Shown here piece by piece: positions 53,881 to 64,000 of a stretch of 64,000 nt of DNA. The position numbers were made by a program, and so were the translations under genes. This DNA is from Leishmania infantum JPCM5. Its lineage: Eukaryota > Euglenozoa > Kinetoplastea > Trypanosomatida > Trypanosomatidae. Below the pieces are notes generated by a model. That model made no database searches. It was given only the letters and a program-made list of their open reading frames with translations, and had not been told where the DNA came from. Within the stretch, counting starts at the first letter, position 1, and each line of letters begins with the position of its first letter. Where the stretch lies: contig NC_009415.2 in the NCBI RefSeq assembly GCF_000002875.2, positions 568,001 to 632,000 of the forward strand. The letters are read 5' to 3'.

Positions 53881-55784
53881 GAAGGGTCAACGATGGCTTT
53901 CCGCTTCTGGCCCCTTTGTGAATCCATCCTCAACACCAGTGGCACGTCGACACACAAGGATGCACCCCCCCCCGAGCGCATACACCTCTCTTTCTTGCGC
54001 TCATTCGCGCTGCGTGCGCTGCTGTCCACGATGTTTTCTTATCCATGTGTGCCTCCGTCCAGGTGACCAAAAAGAAGACCGTCGTCAGGAACGACAGCAC
54101 GGGCAGCAGCAGAGCAGGAAGAGGGAGGGCAGAGGCGCGGGCGCTGCCGGACACACAGGGGTGCCTTCCAGCCCACCGCAGGGCGCCAGACAAGGAGCGC
54201 TTCGTCCGAGACGAAGATGTAAGCATTCCACAAGACGGCAGCGTGCGACAGCACATAGACAGTGACAAGGACAAAAAATAAAGATAGAGAGAGCAAGCCG
54301 GCTGCCATCTCCCCTGCAGATGAGCAACAAGACGGGGCGGAAAGAAGAGACGATGGGCGGGAGAGAAGGAGAGAAGGAAGAAAGGGACGAACGGAACAAC
54401 AACGGCAAAAAAAGAACAAAAATGAGAATACCAAACAAAATGAAGGGACACCGGCGCCACAAAATGCAACAGCACGCCCACATGCGCGTGCTCCCTCGCG
54501 CCGGGACGCCGCTACACGCAGCAGAGAGAGGGAGGAAGAAAGCCAATTTACAACACTCGAGCATCCGGAGAAAGGCGCACCCGACTGCAGAGGCGCGCGC
54601 ACGCGTGCGAAAAAGAAAGAGAGAAGAATGGGAAAGACACAGGAGAACGTGTTCTGTTGTGAAGAAGCCGAGATGGGCATGCACTTTTCTTTTTTTCTTT
54701 GCTCAGCATTTCTGTGCACATGTGGTCCGCAGGCAAGGCATGCGGAAATAAAAGACAGCGACGGAGAAAGTATCACTACAGGTCATTGAAGAAGACGGAG
54801 AAGAAGGAGTTGAGAAGACGACACGCAAGAGCCATACATCCGCGCCATGCATAGGGAGGGGAAGGGGCGTACGCTTGCACGTGCATTCGGCGCCAGCGCA
54901 CCGACACAATACAACGAACAACAAATGGAAAGCAAGAGAAGCCCGCCAGAAATGAAGCAAGCAAGGAAAAAAAGCACTGGCAGCTGCACACGTATCAGCG
55001 GAATAACGCTATCCTGAGACGTCTGGGTCATGGTGCCCGTCGCCTTGGTCCACCGAGAAAAGTCCGAGATTTTGTGCACCTGACAGCAAGGGAGAGGGCC
55101 AAACAGAAAAAACGAAGGTCAAGCTAAGCAAGAGCGAGCACACGCTTGGCAATGAACGCAAGGAGCTGAACACGCGCCCACCCGTTCAATGCGCGCGCGC
55201 CTGAGAGCGCGTGATGAGAGGCTCCCGCACTCTTCGGTCCGACCGGCACGGGGACTGCACACAGAGAGCGGAGAAATACCACACGCGCGCATGCATTGAC
55301 GACTAAAACAGAAGAGAGAAGCCACCAGATGAAACGCGCAAAGGGCTGCCAGCAGCAGAGAAAAGATACCAACACAGACTCACAAGAACGAATTGAGATG
55401 ATTCCCCGCTACCGTGTAGCTTCGCTGTGCACCCGTCATCCTTTCTGCAGTCAACATAATCCACCGCGCACGCCCTACCAGGCGAACAGAGTTGCACAGC
55501 CACCCCCCTCCACGCACACACAGTGTGCAACAGACAGGAAAGGATGAGGGGCGATGATCACATGACGCTAACGCGCGACAGGCACGCGCAACGCGAGCCC
55601 CACCCGACCCCACGCACACTCTCACAAAAGCGTAGACATCCGAAGAAGCTGTCCACAAACGAGGAAAGGGTCCCCAAGTCCGAACTGTGGAGGAAAACAA
55701 AGAGAGAATAAGCCCCCTATCAATACAATATGCCATGAAGCACATGCAAACGGCCTTTTACACCCCCAAGGTGTTCACCTTATG
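53881..55784. other. spacer between pseudogene remnant and repeat copy 3
   Basis: No supported gene. A small minus frame (ATG at 55031, 82 codons) contains one hydrophobic stretch (LFFLACFISGGLLLLSIC) but lies in pyrimidine-biased sequence, so I leave it uncalled. Confidence 0.5.
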
Positions 55785-56711
55785 ACGAGCACGCCAGCAG
55801 ACATACGCGCACAGCCACACCTCTCTCCTGCCCCTGCCGCGCCACGGCTGCATCCGGGCCCTCTAGCGCGAGCCGTCATGCCGTCGAGGCGGGCCGTGCG
55901 TCTCACGGGCTCCTCCTGTCCCTCCTCGGCCCTCTTCCTCGCACACCCGCTGCGCCACCGGCGCAACACCGGCTCGGCCGGACCGCGCGCCTCCATCCAC
56001 GCCGTCCACGTCCACGGTCCTGCTCCAGGGCGGAGGCGGTGGCGTCGGTCGCGCGGGCAGCAGGGGGTCGGCTATGCGCACGGACGCCGGGCCAGCCCGA
56101 GGAGGAAGCTGGCCAGCTGCACGCCACGGCCCTCGCAGGCCACGCGCGCTCTGCCTGTGCGCCACGCTTCGCCCTCAGTCGCCTCGTGCCGCGGCACTCC
56201 ACATCGGCGCCCACAGGACTCGGTCGCGCCATGCACCGTGCCAGCTCCGCTTCACAGTGCCTGTGCACAGCAGCAGCGCCTCTGCACCTTGGCGCACGCC
56301 TCACAACGCCGCTGCCCGGGGGAGGGGGGTCGCTGCCCGCATCGTCCATCTCCATCGATGCCACCTCGGGCGTCGATGAATCGCCTGCCCGCATGTGCCG
56401 CGGCAGGCGAGATGTTCGTCGGAGTCCATGGCCGCAGGGGCACGACGCCCGCTCCGGACTCTGCACGCCTTTCACACGAGTCGGTGTTTCCGTAGTTGTC
56501 GAGCCGCCGACACCATGCCTAGTGAGCGGGCACAAACGTCAGCATCACCGCACGTCTCTTTGGCACAGCGCCAGCCCAGGTCTGTCCGCCAACGGCAAGA
56601 GTCCGCAGCCGTACCCGAGGGCAGGCTGCAGGTTGCCTGGCCTCCCCCCTCTCCTCCCCCCACGGCGTGTGAGGCGCGGGGCCCTCGATGCCACACATGA
56701 AAGTGGCCGGC
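55785..56711. repeat. 0.93-kb GC-rich direct repeat, copy 3
   Basis: Colinear with copy 1 over 927 bp, with three substitutions seen and no indel. It ends about 520 bp downstream, in transcription direction, of paralogue A. Flanks on both sides are unrelated to those of copies 1 and 2. Confidence 0.95.
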
Positions 56712-57234
56712 ATTATCACCACGGCTTGCGATGAGAACACGCACAAAGGAAAGCAGAAGGGAGCGATGCGTTCGCGGCACTTCAACTCGTGCAGGCCACC
56801 CAACCCATGAACACGACTGCACCACCACCTCCCTCTCGCCCAGCAAGCAGCTGAATGGCGCCTGCAGAGAAGAGCACGCACATGCGTGTGGAAAAGGCGC
56901 ACAGGAAGAGGTGCGGAGAGCATCGCAGACGGCCTTACGGTCGGCGAGTGGTGGGGAGGAGGCCTAGAGGGAGAACGGAGAACAGAGAAAGGAAAGGAGG
57001 ACAGCGGCGGCGGCGAGCAATACTCAGCAGTGCAACGTTCTCCCAGTTCAGTTGCACTCACAAGAAAAGCAGATAAGCAGCCGAAGGGAAAAAAAGCCTG
57101 CAAGAGCATCCCACGTGCCCACAGAGGGCTGGCGGCTCGCGCATCTGAGGATGGCTTATATCGCTCGCAGGTGAGCGCGCGACTCAGCGAGACATGTGGT
57201 GCAAGACAAAGACGCTCTCACCGCACCTCTTGAC
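56712..57234. other. proximal 3' flank of paralogue A
   Basis: About 0.5 kb, presumably 3' UTR; nothing specific seen. Confidence 0.55.
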
Positions 57235-60200
57235 TTAATGCCGTTGAAAAGCTGCCGATGTTGGGCTGTAAGCGTGTTGCTGATGAGGCTGTGAGGAATG
57301 CGGAAGCGCACTCGTTGGAGTACTGTCCTCGTACGCGCCACCATTACACGCCTTACCGCCACCCACGTTGCGCTGCTGCAGTTGTTGGTAGTGCATGTTA
57401 CGAGTTGGCAGAGGCACCCCTCCGTAGGCACTGCCTCCACGCCCGGCACCCTTATCCGGCCTCCCTTCCAGTTGCAGCGCACAGCCTGGGGAACTCTGAT
57501 ACTGATAGTCGGGGCTACCGCCGTACAGCTCCTCTGCGGAGTTGCCGGTCTCCTCGTACTCGCCCATGGAGAAGAAGAAGCCCTGCGTCGTGCCATCAGC
57601 GGCGGCATTGTGGTAAATGTCGGAGTAGTGTGTCGGCGCCGGTGCACCCTCGGCACCTTCATAGAAGGACGCGTATGACTCATGTCGCCCCTCTTGTTGT
57701 TGATCCGCGCGGGACGAGTCGTCCACATCGCCTGTAGCGCGTTGCGACGGGTAGAGACTTGGTCGCTGAGAGGTTGCAGGGCTGCTCCTGAACCCTGCCG
57801 GGTCGCCTGCACACCGCGAGTAGTACGTACCATGCGTCGTACTGTTGGCGTTGTGTGCAAGGCTCAGTGGAAAGGCAGAAACGCTGGCGTTGAAGTCGCT
57901 GGCGCTGCCGTAGCGGTTGTCGAGTGCGTCTGCAAAGGAGTCATGTTGCCCGTTGCTGCCAGCCTTACAGCCGCCAGCGCCACCCTGTGAGTGAATCGAC
58001 AACCCCGCAGCGGTTGCTAGCGGTGTGACACACAGGGCGCCAGCAGTTGTGTACGGATTGTGTGAGATGCGCTGACTCGTCCGCTGCGTGGGCAATGAAG
58101 AACCCATCATGCTGCTCTGCCGCTGAAGCTGAGGAACCGCAAAGGCAGCAGCTGTGCTACGTCCAGAAGCCACTTGCTGCCCTGTGGTCGAGGTCCGCAC
58201 TTGAGACAGCCTATAGGACCGGAGCTCCGGTGCAGCTCGGCTGTCGTTGGCTGAGACACCGCCGGTCTTGCGGTGTACGGAGTTCGCTTCGTCTCGCATG
58301 CTTTCAAGACCACCAGAAGGTGACACCCCCATAGCACCGTAGCCCATCGACGAGGGCGAGAAGGCGTCTGGGGCGCCGCCGTCACCAGCAACGTTGGATG
58401 AGTTTCCGAAGGCACCGCTGCTGGTCCTATAGCCGGACGCTGCTGCTCCACCGGTAGCCCCGTTGTACGATGATTGGCGAGCCATCGACGGCTTGCGCTG
58501 CATGACGCGCACGGTGATGCTGTCCGCCTCAATTACATCCGTGGTGATGGTGTCGCGGAACGAGCCAGGGCCGGATGCCAGCTGAGGCGAACGCGGCGGA
58601 GGTGCCTGAGCTTGTTGTAGCGGCTGCTGTTGTTGCTGAGGCTGCTGGTACACTTGTTGTGCGCCGACACGCATCTGCTGCGTGGTGGATGAAAAATCTG
58701 GATTGCAGACCGGCACCGCACGCGCTCGAGTCGGCTGGCTAGACGTGCTGCAATCGTTCACAATATCGGCTCCACTGTCGGCGCCTTCGGCGGTGCGGTC
58801 TTTCGGCGTCATCACCGGGCATGTGTTGCCTCCGCTGGAGCTGAGAGGCGAGGGGTCGATAACTTCAGGAGCAAAAGCCGCTACTGGCGGCGCACGATGA
58901 CCCGCAGTCGCGTGAGTGCCGCGTAGCGTCTGGATAATCAACGTCTGAGGCGTTGGCTTTGCTGCCGATACGGTCACAGCTGTGGCTGCGAGGATTGTGG
59001 TGGGGCTCCGGCGAGGTGGATAGTCGTCTGTTGTGCGCCGCTCGGCCGCGTGGCCCGCCCGGTCGCCTTCCCCGTGTAAGGAGAGATTCATCGGCTGCTG
59101 CGGCGGAGGAGGAGGAGCTGGCGCAGACGGCGGTGGAAGCATCGATGAGTGAGGCTGCTGCCGGGAGTGTTGCTGGTGCTGATGGTCGCCGCTCGCCACA
59201 TGCATCATAAATGGCTCCGAGGACGAAGTTGTAGCTTCCTCCTGATCTCGCCCGCACCCGGCAACTGTAATCGGCGGGTTCGGTACTTCTTCGCCAGGGG
59301 GCACGACGCCAGACACGTTTGGCGGTAGTCCGTAGGCCAGAAGCGTGTTGTCAGTGCGCCGCGACCCACTCGCATCGCCGCTGGCCGGTTCGCAAACATT
59401 GAATGGCGAATGCACCTGAGACCTGTACCGCTGCTGCTGCTGTTGCTGCTGCGGCGTGTGGGGCGGCTGCTCTACAGATGGGTTGTAGATACCCCCGTAG
59501 AAGCTACTCGTCACCTGTGCCGGTACCACCATTGTGGCGGCAGAGTGCGCTCTGTCCGAGGACTCGTAAAACGTGCCGTCAGGGTAATCGACGAAGAACC
59601 CTGCATCACCGCTGGGCATTCCTTCGCTGAAACTCGCACCATCAGCATGGCGGCTATGGTAGCCTCTGGGCTGGTACTCCGGCTGCTGGTTGCTGCTGCT
59701 GCTGGTGGCAGCGGCGTTGCTATGCAGAAGATCAGTCTCGTTGAGGTAGAGCCCATTCATTGTATTTGGCGTCGCAGGCCTCGCCCCGCCCGCCCCTTCG
59801 GCCGCGCTGGACGAGGAATTACCGTAGTAGCCGGATGGCGTCGCTTCCTGTTCACTGCCACCCACCATAGAAGAGTGGGCAGTGCATGCATAATGTGCCT
59901 CCGGCCCTCTGTGCTGCTGCTGCCGCTGCTGCAGTGGCTGTGGCACCGTCTGTTGTTGCTGCATTGTGTGGTGAAGAGAAGCGCCGCCGACGTGCTGCTT
60001 TTTCTGTGAAAGTTGCTGCGGTGAATACTGCTGGGGCACGTGCTGAGAGAACTGCTGATGTTGAGGCAGTACTGAAAGGCACGGATGCAGCTGCTGAGAT
60101 GCCATCGAGGGGTCATAATGCTTTCTAGGCATGCTACCACTGCCACCGGCGCTGCCACCCATGATAGGATACATCGCTTGATTTGCATAGTATGCGGGTC

Positions 60201-63200
60201 CGCCAGTGGCAGCGCCGGCACCGTACTGGCCGCCTCCGCCTCCTCCGCTACCACAATGTGGCATAACGTCCGACGGCGGTGATTCCTCACCGTACTGCAT
60301 CACGGAACTTTGCGGCGGCACCACCGACTGCTGCTGCGGAGGCTCGAAAGCGGCACGGGCACTCGACACGACAGCCAAGCCTGGACTGCGTCTGCCACAC
60401 ATGCCAAAGGTCATCTCGCCGCGATTGTGGATCGCTGCATGGTACGCTGAGGCGGTCATGACTGCCGCGGGTGGCGGGTGCGACGGCAGCGGAGAGGAGC
60501 CCGGGATTCGCACAGTGACGCCATGAAAGTAGACGTAGCCGTCGTGTGAAAAGCGCCACTGCCGGAAGCGGCGCGTGCGCAAAATGTCCGGGTAGTTCTG
60601 CAGAAGGTCCGGCTCCACCAGCTCCTCGTCGGCCGGATGCAGAGGACGTAGCGCATGTCCCGTGACGAGCCATCCACCGCCCGGCTGCTGGCGGCACGTG
60701 TGCGCGAAGCGCAGCAGGACCTGCAGCACGGGCTCGGGGAAGCGCACCCACTTAGTATCTGTGCCGCAGGTCTCGCGAGCGCGGCCACCGACGCGGCGCA
60801 TCCACGACAAGATCATGTCCTCCGTGGTCAAGTTGTCATCGACATACCAGTAGCCGTACTGTGAGGTTCCCGAGGTCGCGTTGCCTCCGACGCGTGACCG
60901 GGTGTGTGGGGTGCCACTGCCTGAAGCGGCCATGGGAGAGTTGCGCCCGCCAGAGTTCGGCGACCCACCACGGTGTGGTGAAAAACGAATCCTGTCGCCG
61001 GTGTGCAAAATGCGCTCCGGCTCACGCACAAAGATGGAGACAACCCCTTGCGATCCCGGCACGTTTGCCGACAGTGTCGACATGCTTCGCATGTCAGCCA
61101 CCTCGGCAGCCGCATCGCTGCGATCCACACTGGCTCCAGCATACCCGCGCCCCGCCGCCGCCAGGGCCCGCTTCCACCGCAGCGAGCCGAGCGCCGACAT
61201 CGGGCTCCAGTTCAACACGCTGTCCGGCTCAACGTTGCCTTGAGCATCCACCGACTCAATCATCAAGCGCAGCGTGCTCTCCGGTGAGGCGCCGCAGGCT
61301 GTCGACTGCCAACGCTGCTGCTGCTCCTGGTGCATCATCTCCACCAATTCGCGAAATGGCATGCCGTCCAATTCAGAAGAGACCGTGTACACATCCACCT
61401 GAAACAACGCGCACGCGGGTGTCGAAGACAATGCAGACTGACTGTGGCGCTGCTGATGGGGCTGTGACGGTGCAGATGTGCCGGAACTGCAACCTTGATG
61501 CGCAGCCCCTCCGTTGCAAGCACCATTGGCTGCTGCCGCCGCTCCCTCTGACATGACGACACCACGCAGCGGGAGCAGACGTCCGCGACGTTGCTCAATC
61601 GAGTTACGCGGAAGGACACCGATCAACTCATCAGGCGTGTCCTCGAGCGCCGTCGCGTGTGTCGCCCACGAAGCGCCGTCCAGCTTTATCGGCCACAACG
61701 GCTCCATCGAGAATCCAGTCGCGCAGGAGGAGGAGTACCGCACTGCATTGTTGTACATGTTCGCAAGGGCATCTGGAGAGTGCGCCTCAGCGCTTGTCAC
61801 GGCGCCGCCTCTCACCTTGGCGTCTCCGTCCTCCACCTCCTCGCCTGAGCCGCTCGCATCTGCTGCTGCGGCTGCCATCGTGCGCGCTCGCAGCCTCGCT
61901 GGTGGTCGCAGCTCGCCACGGTAAGTCAGCGGAGGCGGTGCGGCAGCCGTCAAGGTAACACAGAGCGCCTCGACGGAGTCGTGTAGAGGCGCAAAGCTCA
62001 GCTGGTCCAGCGCGCGGGCGACTGCGGCCCGGCTGAGCCGGAACACGACCAGGCCGTGCGACGCGTAACAGCAGAATCCGTCCCGCTCCAGTCGCTCCCT
62101 CTCACACAGCTGATGCGGACGCTCGGCGATTGCCTCGGGGTCGAGCGACAGCGGCAGGACTGCAGGCTTTCCGCATCGCTTAGCGATGGTGACGCCTTCG
62201 TGTTGCTGCTTGGCATCCGTCTTCGCGACAGCAGACGGCGGCGCGCCAGTGCTGTCCATCAGGGAGGCCTCATTTTCTCCCTGAAGTCTCGGCGGCGCAG
62301 TAGTGTCCTCATCGCCGTTGCGGCATTTCAGCGGAGGGCTACGATGAGCACTTTGGTCCCCTCCCTGAGCAGCCCCGGTGCCTGCGCCGTTGCTAGCGCC
62401 GATCTTCTTTGACATGGCCGCCATGTTTCGCTGGCGCTGCGCGGCCTGGAAGCCCTCCAGCGACGGCGGAGTCGGATATATGCCTTGCAGCTCCGTCAGC
62501 ATGCGCCGGATTTGCCGGCACAGCTGCAGCTGCGGAATGTTCGAGAAGCGAATAAGAAAGCAGTTGGCGAGGTCGCCAAAAGCCGACATCGCCGACGCAC
62601 CTCCAGAGAGGGCGCCTATGAAGTCTTGCCAAGCCGGGTCCGCTCTCTGGCGCTCCGTCGACGCCTCGCCCGTCTGCTGTGATGGCTCGTCGGGCACCTC
62701 GTCATCCGCGGAGGTCTGTTCGCACGCAGCGTGGCCTCCCGTGCTCGTCACCGCCGCCTTGTCTGACGTGTCGCCCAAGATGCACCTTCGCATCCCGTGA
62801 GCAAAGAGACGGCACAAGGCGAAGTACGTGTGGCACTGCTCCTTGTCGCCCACCTGCTTCTCAAAGAAGGCAGTGTTCACCAGCGTCGACGATGGAACAC
62901 CGTGCGGTGCGGCGCGACGCAGCACTTTCTCCACATTCGCCTCTCGTGCTGGCGAATTCTGCGTTGCGGCAGTGCCTGCCGCCCTATCAGGGTCAGAGGA
63001 GGTGTGCACTGTCGGGGCAAAAAGAGTGTGTCGTAGAATCTCCTCAACAGTCCAGCAGCCGTACATGCCCACCACCCGCACCTCGGCAAGGCCAAGCGGC
63101 GCTTGCGGTGCACTCACCTGCACCCATGGCACTGTCAACTCGTCATCGCCGACCTTACCCTGAGGGGTTTGGTCGACTAATTGTGACTCCTCCACAGCCG

Positions 63201-64000
63201 CGCGCACACTAGCACCACACACCAACGTCGAGCACGACTCCCTCTGCTGCGGTTGATGCGCTTCGCTTGTTCCACAGGCGTTGGCCGGGCCTCGCCGGCG
63301 ACTAGAGCCTCCAGCGGCGCCGGCACTTGCCTTGTGATGGCGCTCGTTGTTCGCGACAAAGTATGTGTACCGGTACTCGTGCGCAGGCATGCAGCGTCGA
63401 ACGAGGACAACGGCGCACGGCACAGGACGCAAGCGCTGACGATCTCTTTCCGCTTTACTGCTTTCCTCTGCTGCAGGCTCCTTACCGGCATTATCGGTGC
63501 GCTTACGCATCGCCTCACCAGACGTTGCCGCGCCGCAGACGGCGGCGCGCAGCTCCTGATTAGTATCATATATCACGGATTCCTTTGTTGTGAGGACGAC
63601 GAGGCTGTAAAACTCCTCGCGCGTGGCGAATGGTACTCGAGTGCGCTGAGATCCTGCGGATGAAGCGGCGCAGTGCCCCATATCGACGCCACCGCCGTTC
63701 AAGGCACGCATGGCCGCCTGCAGCTGCCCCTGCGCCTGTGCAAGGTTCTCCTTTGCTACCGGCTGCCCCGCTGACAAGCAGGCCGCTTGAATGTCAGCCA
63801 TGTTGCGCGTTGCCAGCTCAGTAAAGGACTCATACACTGCCGTCGGGTCTGTCAGAGCCCCAGGCGACCACGTGTGATCGAGCTGGAAGTGGTACCGCGG
63901 GTTCTGCTGCTTTCGTGCATGCCACAGCTGGCGGAAGAGCACACAATCTGGGGAGGGGAAGAACTCCGTGGTGAGAGGAAGCACGCGGTGTTCGTAATAG
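57235..64000 (-). CDS. very large hypothetical protein, paralogue A, 5'-truncated by the window (over 2250 aa)
   Basis: The frame is open through the right edge. The codons before VLPLTTEFFPSPDC read YYEHR with no ATG, so the N-terminus lies outside. Motifs shared in order with the 1301-aa protein: LPLTTEFFPSPDCVLF, TREEFYSLV followed by TNQELRAAV, LRPVPCAVVLVRR, VRVVGMYGCW, SNIPQLQLC, RERLERDGF, and a block at about 1046-1160 of the visible protein ending FSHDGYVYFHGVTVRI. Downstream is a tail of about 1090 residues made of Gln, Ser, Gly, His, Pro and Asn, with Q-runs (up to Q7) and Tyr scattered through it, absent from paralogue B. Such a tail is typical of proteins that enter RNP granules or bind many partners (inference). 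TAA at 57235-57237. No family name recognised. Confidence 0.88.
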   Translation of the reverse strand, partial: YYEHRVLPLTTEFFPSPDCVLFRQLWHARKQQNPRYHFQLDHTWSPGALTDPTAVYESFTELATRNMADIQAACLSAGQPVAKENLAQAQGQLQAAMRALNGGGVDMGHCAASSAGSQRTRVPFATREEFYSLVVLTTKESVIYDTNQELRAAVCGAATSGEAMRKRTDNAGKEPAAEESSKAERDRQRLRPVPCAVVLVRRCMPAHEYRYTYFVANNERHHKASAGAAGGSSRRRGPANACGTSEAHQPQQRESCSTLVCGASVRAAVEESQLVDQTPQGKVGDDELTVPWVQVSAPQAPLGLAEVRVVGMYGCWTVEEILRHTLFAPTVHTSSDPDRAAGTAATQNSPAREANVEKVLRRAAPHGVPSSTLVNTAFFEKQVGDKEQCHTYFALCRLFAHGMRRCILGDTSDKAAVTSTGGHAACEQTSADDEVPDEPSQQTGEASTERQRADPAWQDFIGALSGGASAMSAFGDLANCFLIRFSNIPQLQLCRQIRRMLTELQGIYPTPPSLEGFQAAQRQRNMAAMSKKIGASNGAGTGAAQGGDQSAHRSPPLKCRNGDEDTTAPPRLQGENEASLMDSTGAPPSAVAKTDAKQQHEGVTIAKRCGKPAVLPLSLDPEAIAERPHQLCERERLERDGFCCYASHGLVVFRLSRAAVARALDQLSFAPLHDSVEALCVTLTAAAPPPLTYRGELRPPARLRARTMAAAAADASGSGEEVEDGDAKVRGGAVTSAEAHSPDALANMYNNAVRYSSSCATGFSMEPLWPIKLDGASWATHATALEDTPDELIGVLPRNSIEQRRGRLLPLRGVVMSEGAAAAANGACNGGAAHQGCSSGTSAPSQPHQQRHSQSALSSTPACALFQVDVYTVSSELDGMPFRELVEMMHQEQQQRWQSTACGASPESTLRLMIESVDAQGNVEPDSVLNWSPMSALGSLRWKRALAAAGRGYAGASVDRSDAAAEVADMRSMSTLSANVPGSQGVVSIFVREPERILHTGDRIRFSPHRGGSPNSGGRNSPMAASGSGTPHTRSRVGGNATSGTSQYGYWYVDDNLTTEDMILSWMRRVGGRARETCGTDTKWVRFPEPVLQVLLRFAHTCRQQPGGGWLVTGHALRPLHPADEELVEPDLLQNYPDILRTRRFRQWRFSHDGYVYFHGVTVRIPGSSPLPSHPPPAAVMTASAYHAAIHNRGEMTFGMCGRRSPGLAVVSSARAAFEPPQQQSVVPPQSSVMQYGEESPPSDVMPHCGSGGGGGGQYGAGAATGGPAYYANQAMYPIMGGSAGGSGSMPRKHYDPSMASQQLHPCLSVLPQHQQFSQHVPQQYSPQQLSQKKQHVGGASLHHTMQQQQTVPQPLQQRQQQHRGPEAHYACTAHSSMVGGSEQEATPSGYYGNSSSSAAEGAGGARPATPNTMNGLYLNETDLLHSNAAATSSSSNQQPEYQPRGYHSRHADGASFSEGMPSGDAGFFVDYPDGTFYESSDRAHSAATMVVPAQVTSSFYGGIYNPSVEQPPHTPQQQQQQQRYRSQVHSPFNVCEPASGDASGSRRTDNTLLAYGLPPNVSGVVPPGEEVPNPPITVAGCGRDQEEATTSSSEPFMMHVASGDHQHQQHSRQQPHSSMLPPPSAPAPPPPPQQPMNLSLHGEGDRAGHAAERRTTDDYPPRRSPTTILAATAVTVSAAKPTPQTLIIQTLRGTHATAGHRAPPVAAFAPEVIDPSPLSSSGGNTCPVMTPKDRTAEGADSGADIVNDCSTSSQPTRARAVPVCNPDFSSTTQQMRVGAQQVYQQPQQQQQPLQQAQAPPPRSPQLASGPGSFRDTITTDVIEADSITVRVMQRKPSMARQSSYNGATGGAAASGYRTSSGAFGNSSNVAGDGGAPDAFSPSSMGYGAMGVSPSGGLESMRDEANSVHRKTGGVSANDSRAAPELRSYRLSQVRTSTTGQQVASGRSTAAAFAVPQLQRQSSMMGSSLPTQRTSQRISHNPYTTAGALCVTPLATAAGLSIHSQGGAGGCKAGSNGQHDSFADALDNRYGSASDFNASVSAFPLSLAHNANSTTHGTYYSRCAGDPAGFRSSPATSQRPSLYPSQRATGDVDDSSRADQQQEGRHESYASFYEGAEGAPAPTHYSDIYHNAAADGTTQGFFFSMGEYEETGNSAEELYGGSPDYQYQSSPGCALQLEGRPDKGAGRGGSAYGGVPLPTRNMHYQQLQQRNVGGGKACNGGAYEDSTPTSALPHSSQPHQQHAYSPTSAAFQRH

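Noticed and set aside
53417..54265. 282-aa frame on plus
   Set aside because: Wrong strand; the opposite strand has better coding sense in frameshifted pieces, and the second half is purely compositional.
54783..55031. 82-codon minus frame with one hydrophobic stretch
   Set aside because: A single Leu/Phe-rich run is expected by chance in pyrimidine-rich DNA, and there is no clear splice signal or family resemblance.

Overview
The window looks like a stretch of nuclear chromosome from a kinetoplastid protist, most probably Leishmania or a close relative. The reasons are: (1) every convincing gene lies on the minus strand and none shows an intron, as in one polycistronic transcription unit; (2) most genes have a polypyrimidine tract and an AG just upstream, as expected for spliced-leader trans-splicing, and in most cases the first AUG after that AG opens the long frame; (3) proteins are long, GC-rich in coding and full of Ser/Ala/Gln/Pro low complexity; (4) intergenic DNA is long, rich in purine tracts on the plus strand and in TG/TA microsatellites; (5) two diverged copies of a SIDER-like short retroposon are present. 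The species cannot be named from the sequence alone.

In transcription order (right to left) the genes are: a very large protein truncated by the right window edge (57235-64000, 'paralogue A'); a 1301-aa relative of it (44166-48071, 'paralogue B'); a 126-aa LSD1-type zinc-finger protein (40651-41031); a 773-aa protein with a C-terminal hydrophobic segment (32532-34853); three coiled-coil proteins of 1169, 1480 (with a C-terminal SPRY-like domain) and 338 aa (28139-31648, 22496-26938, 20456-21472); and two cold-shock-domain proteins (11929-13497 and 4868-6475). The coiled-coil block is compact (about 1 kb spacers). The cold-shock genes sit in very long non-coding spacers (4.9, 5.5 and 7 kb), which suggests long UTRs and post-transcriptional control.

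Between the genes there is a near-identical 0.74-0.93 kb GC-rich direct repeat in three copies (39.3, 41.9 and 55.8 kb). Two copies bracket the zinc-finger gene and a third lies beyond paralogue B, so recombination could amplify or delete these modules. Two intergenic segments (about 36.4-38.6 kb and 53.3-53.9 kb) carry short protein-like stretches that change frame repeatedly on the minus strand and look like decayed genes.

The most interesting points are the paralogue A/B family of unknown function, two neighbouring proteins whose cold-shock domains are split by long insertions, the coiled-coil/SPRY protein, and the three-copy repeat with its link to gene copy-number change. I did not find a CRISPR array, rRNA, tRNA, complete transposon or strand-switch region.
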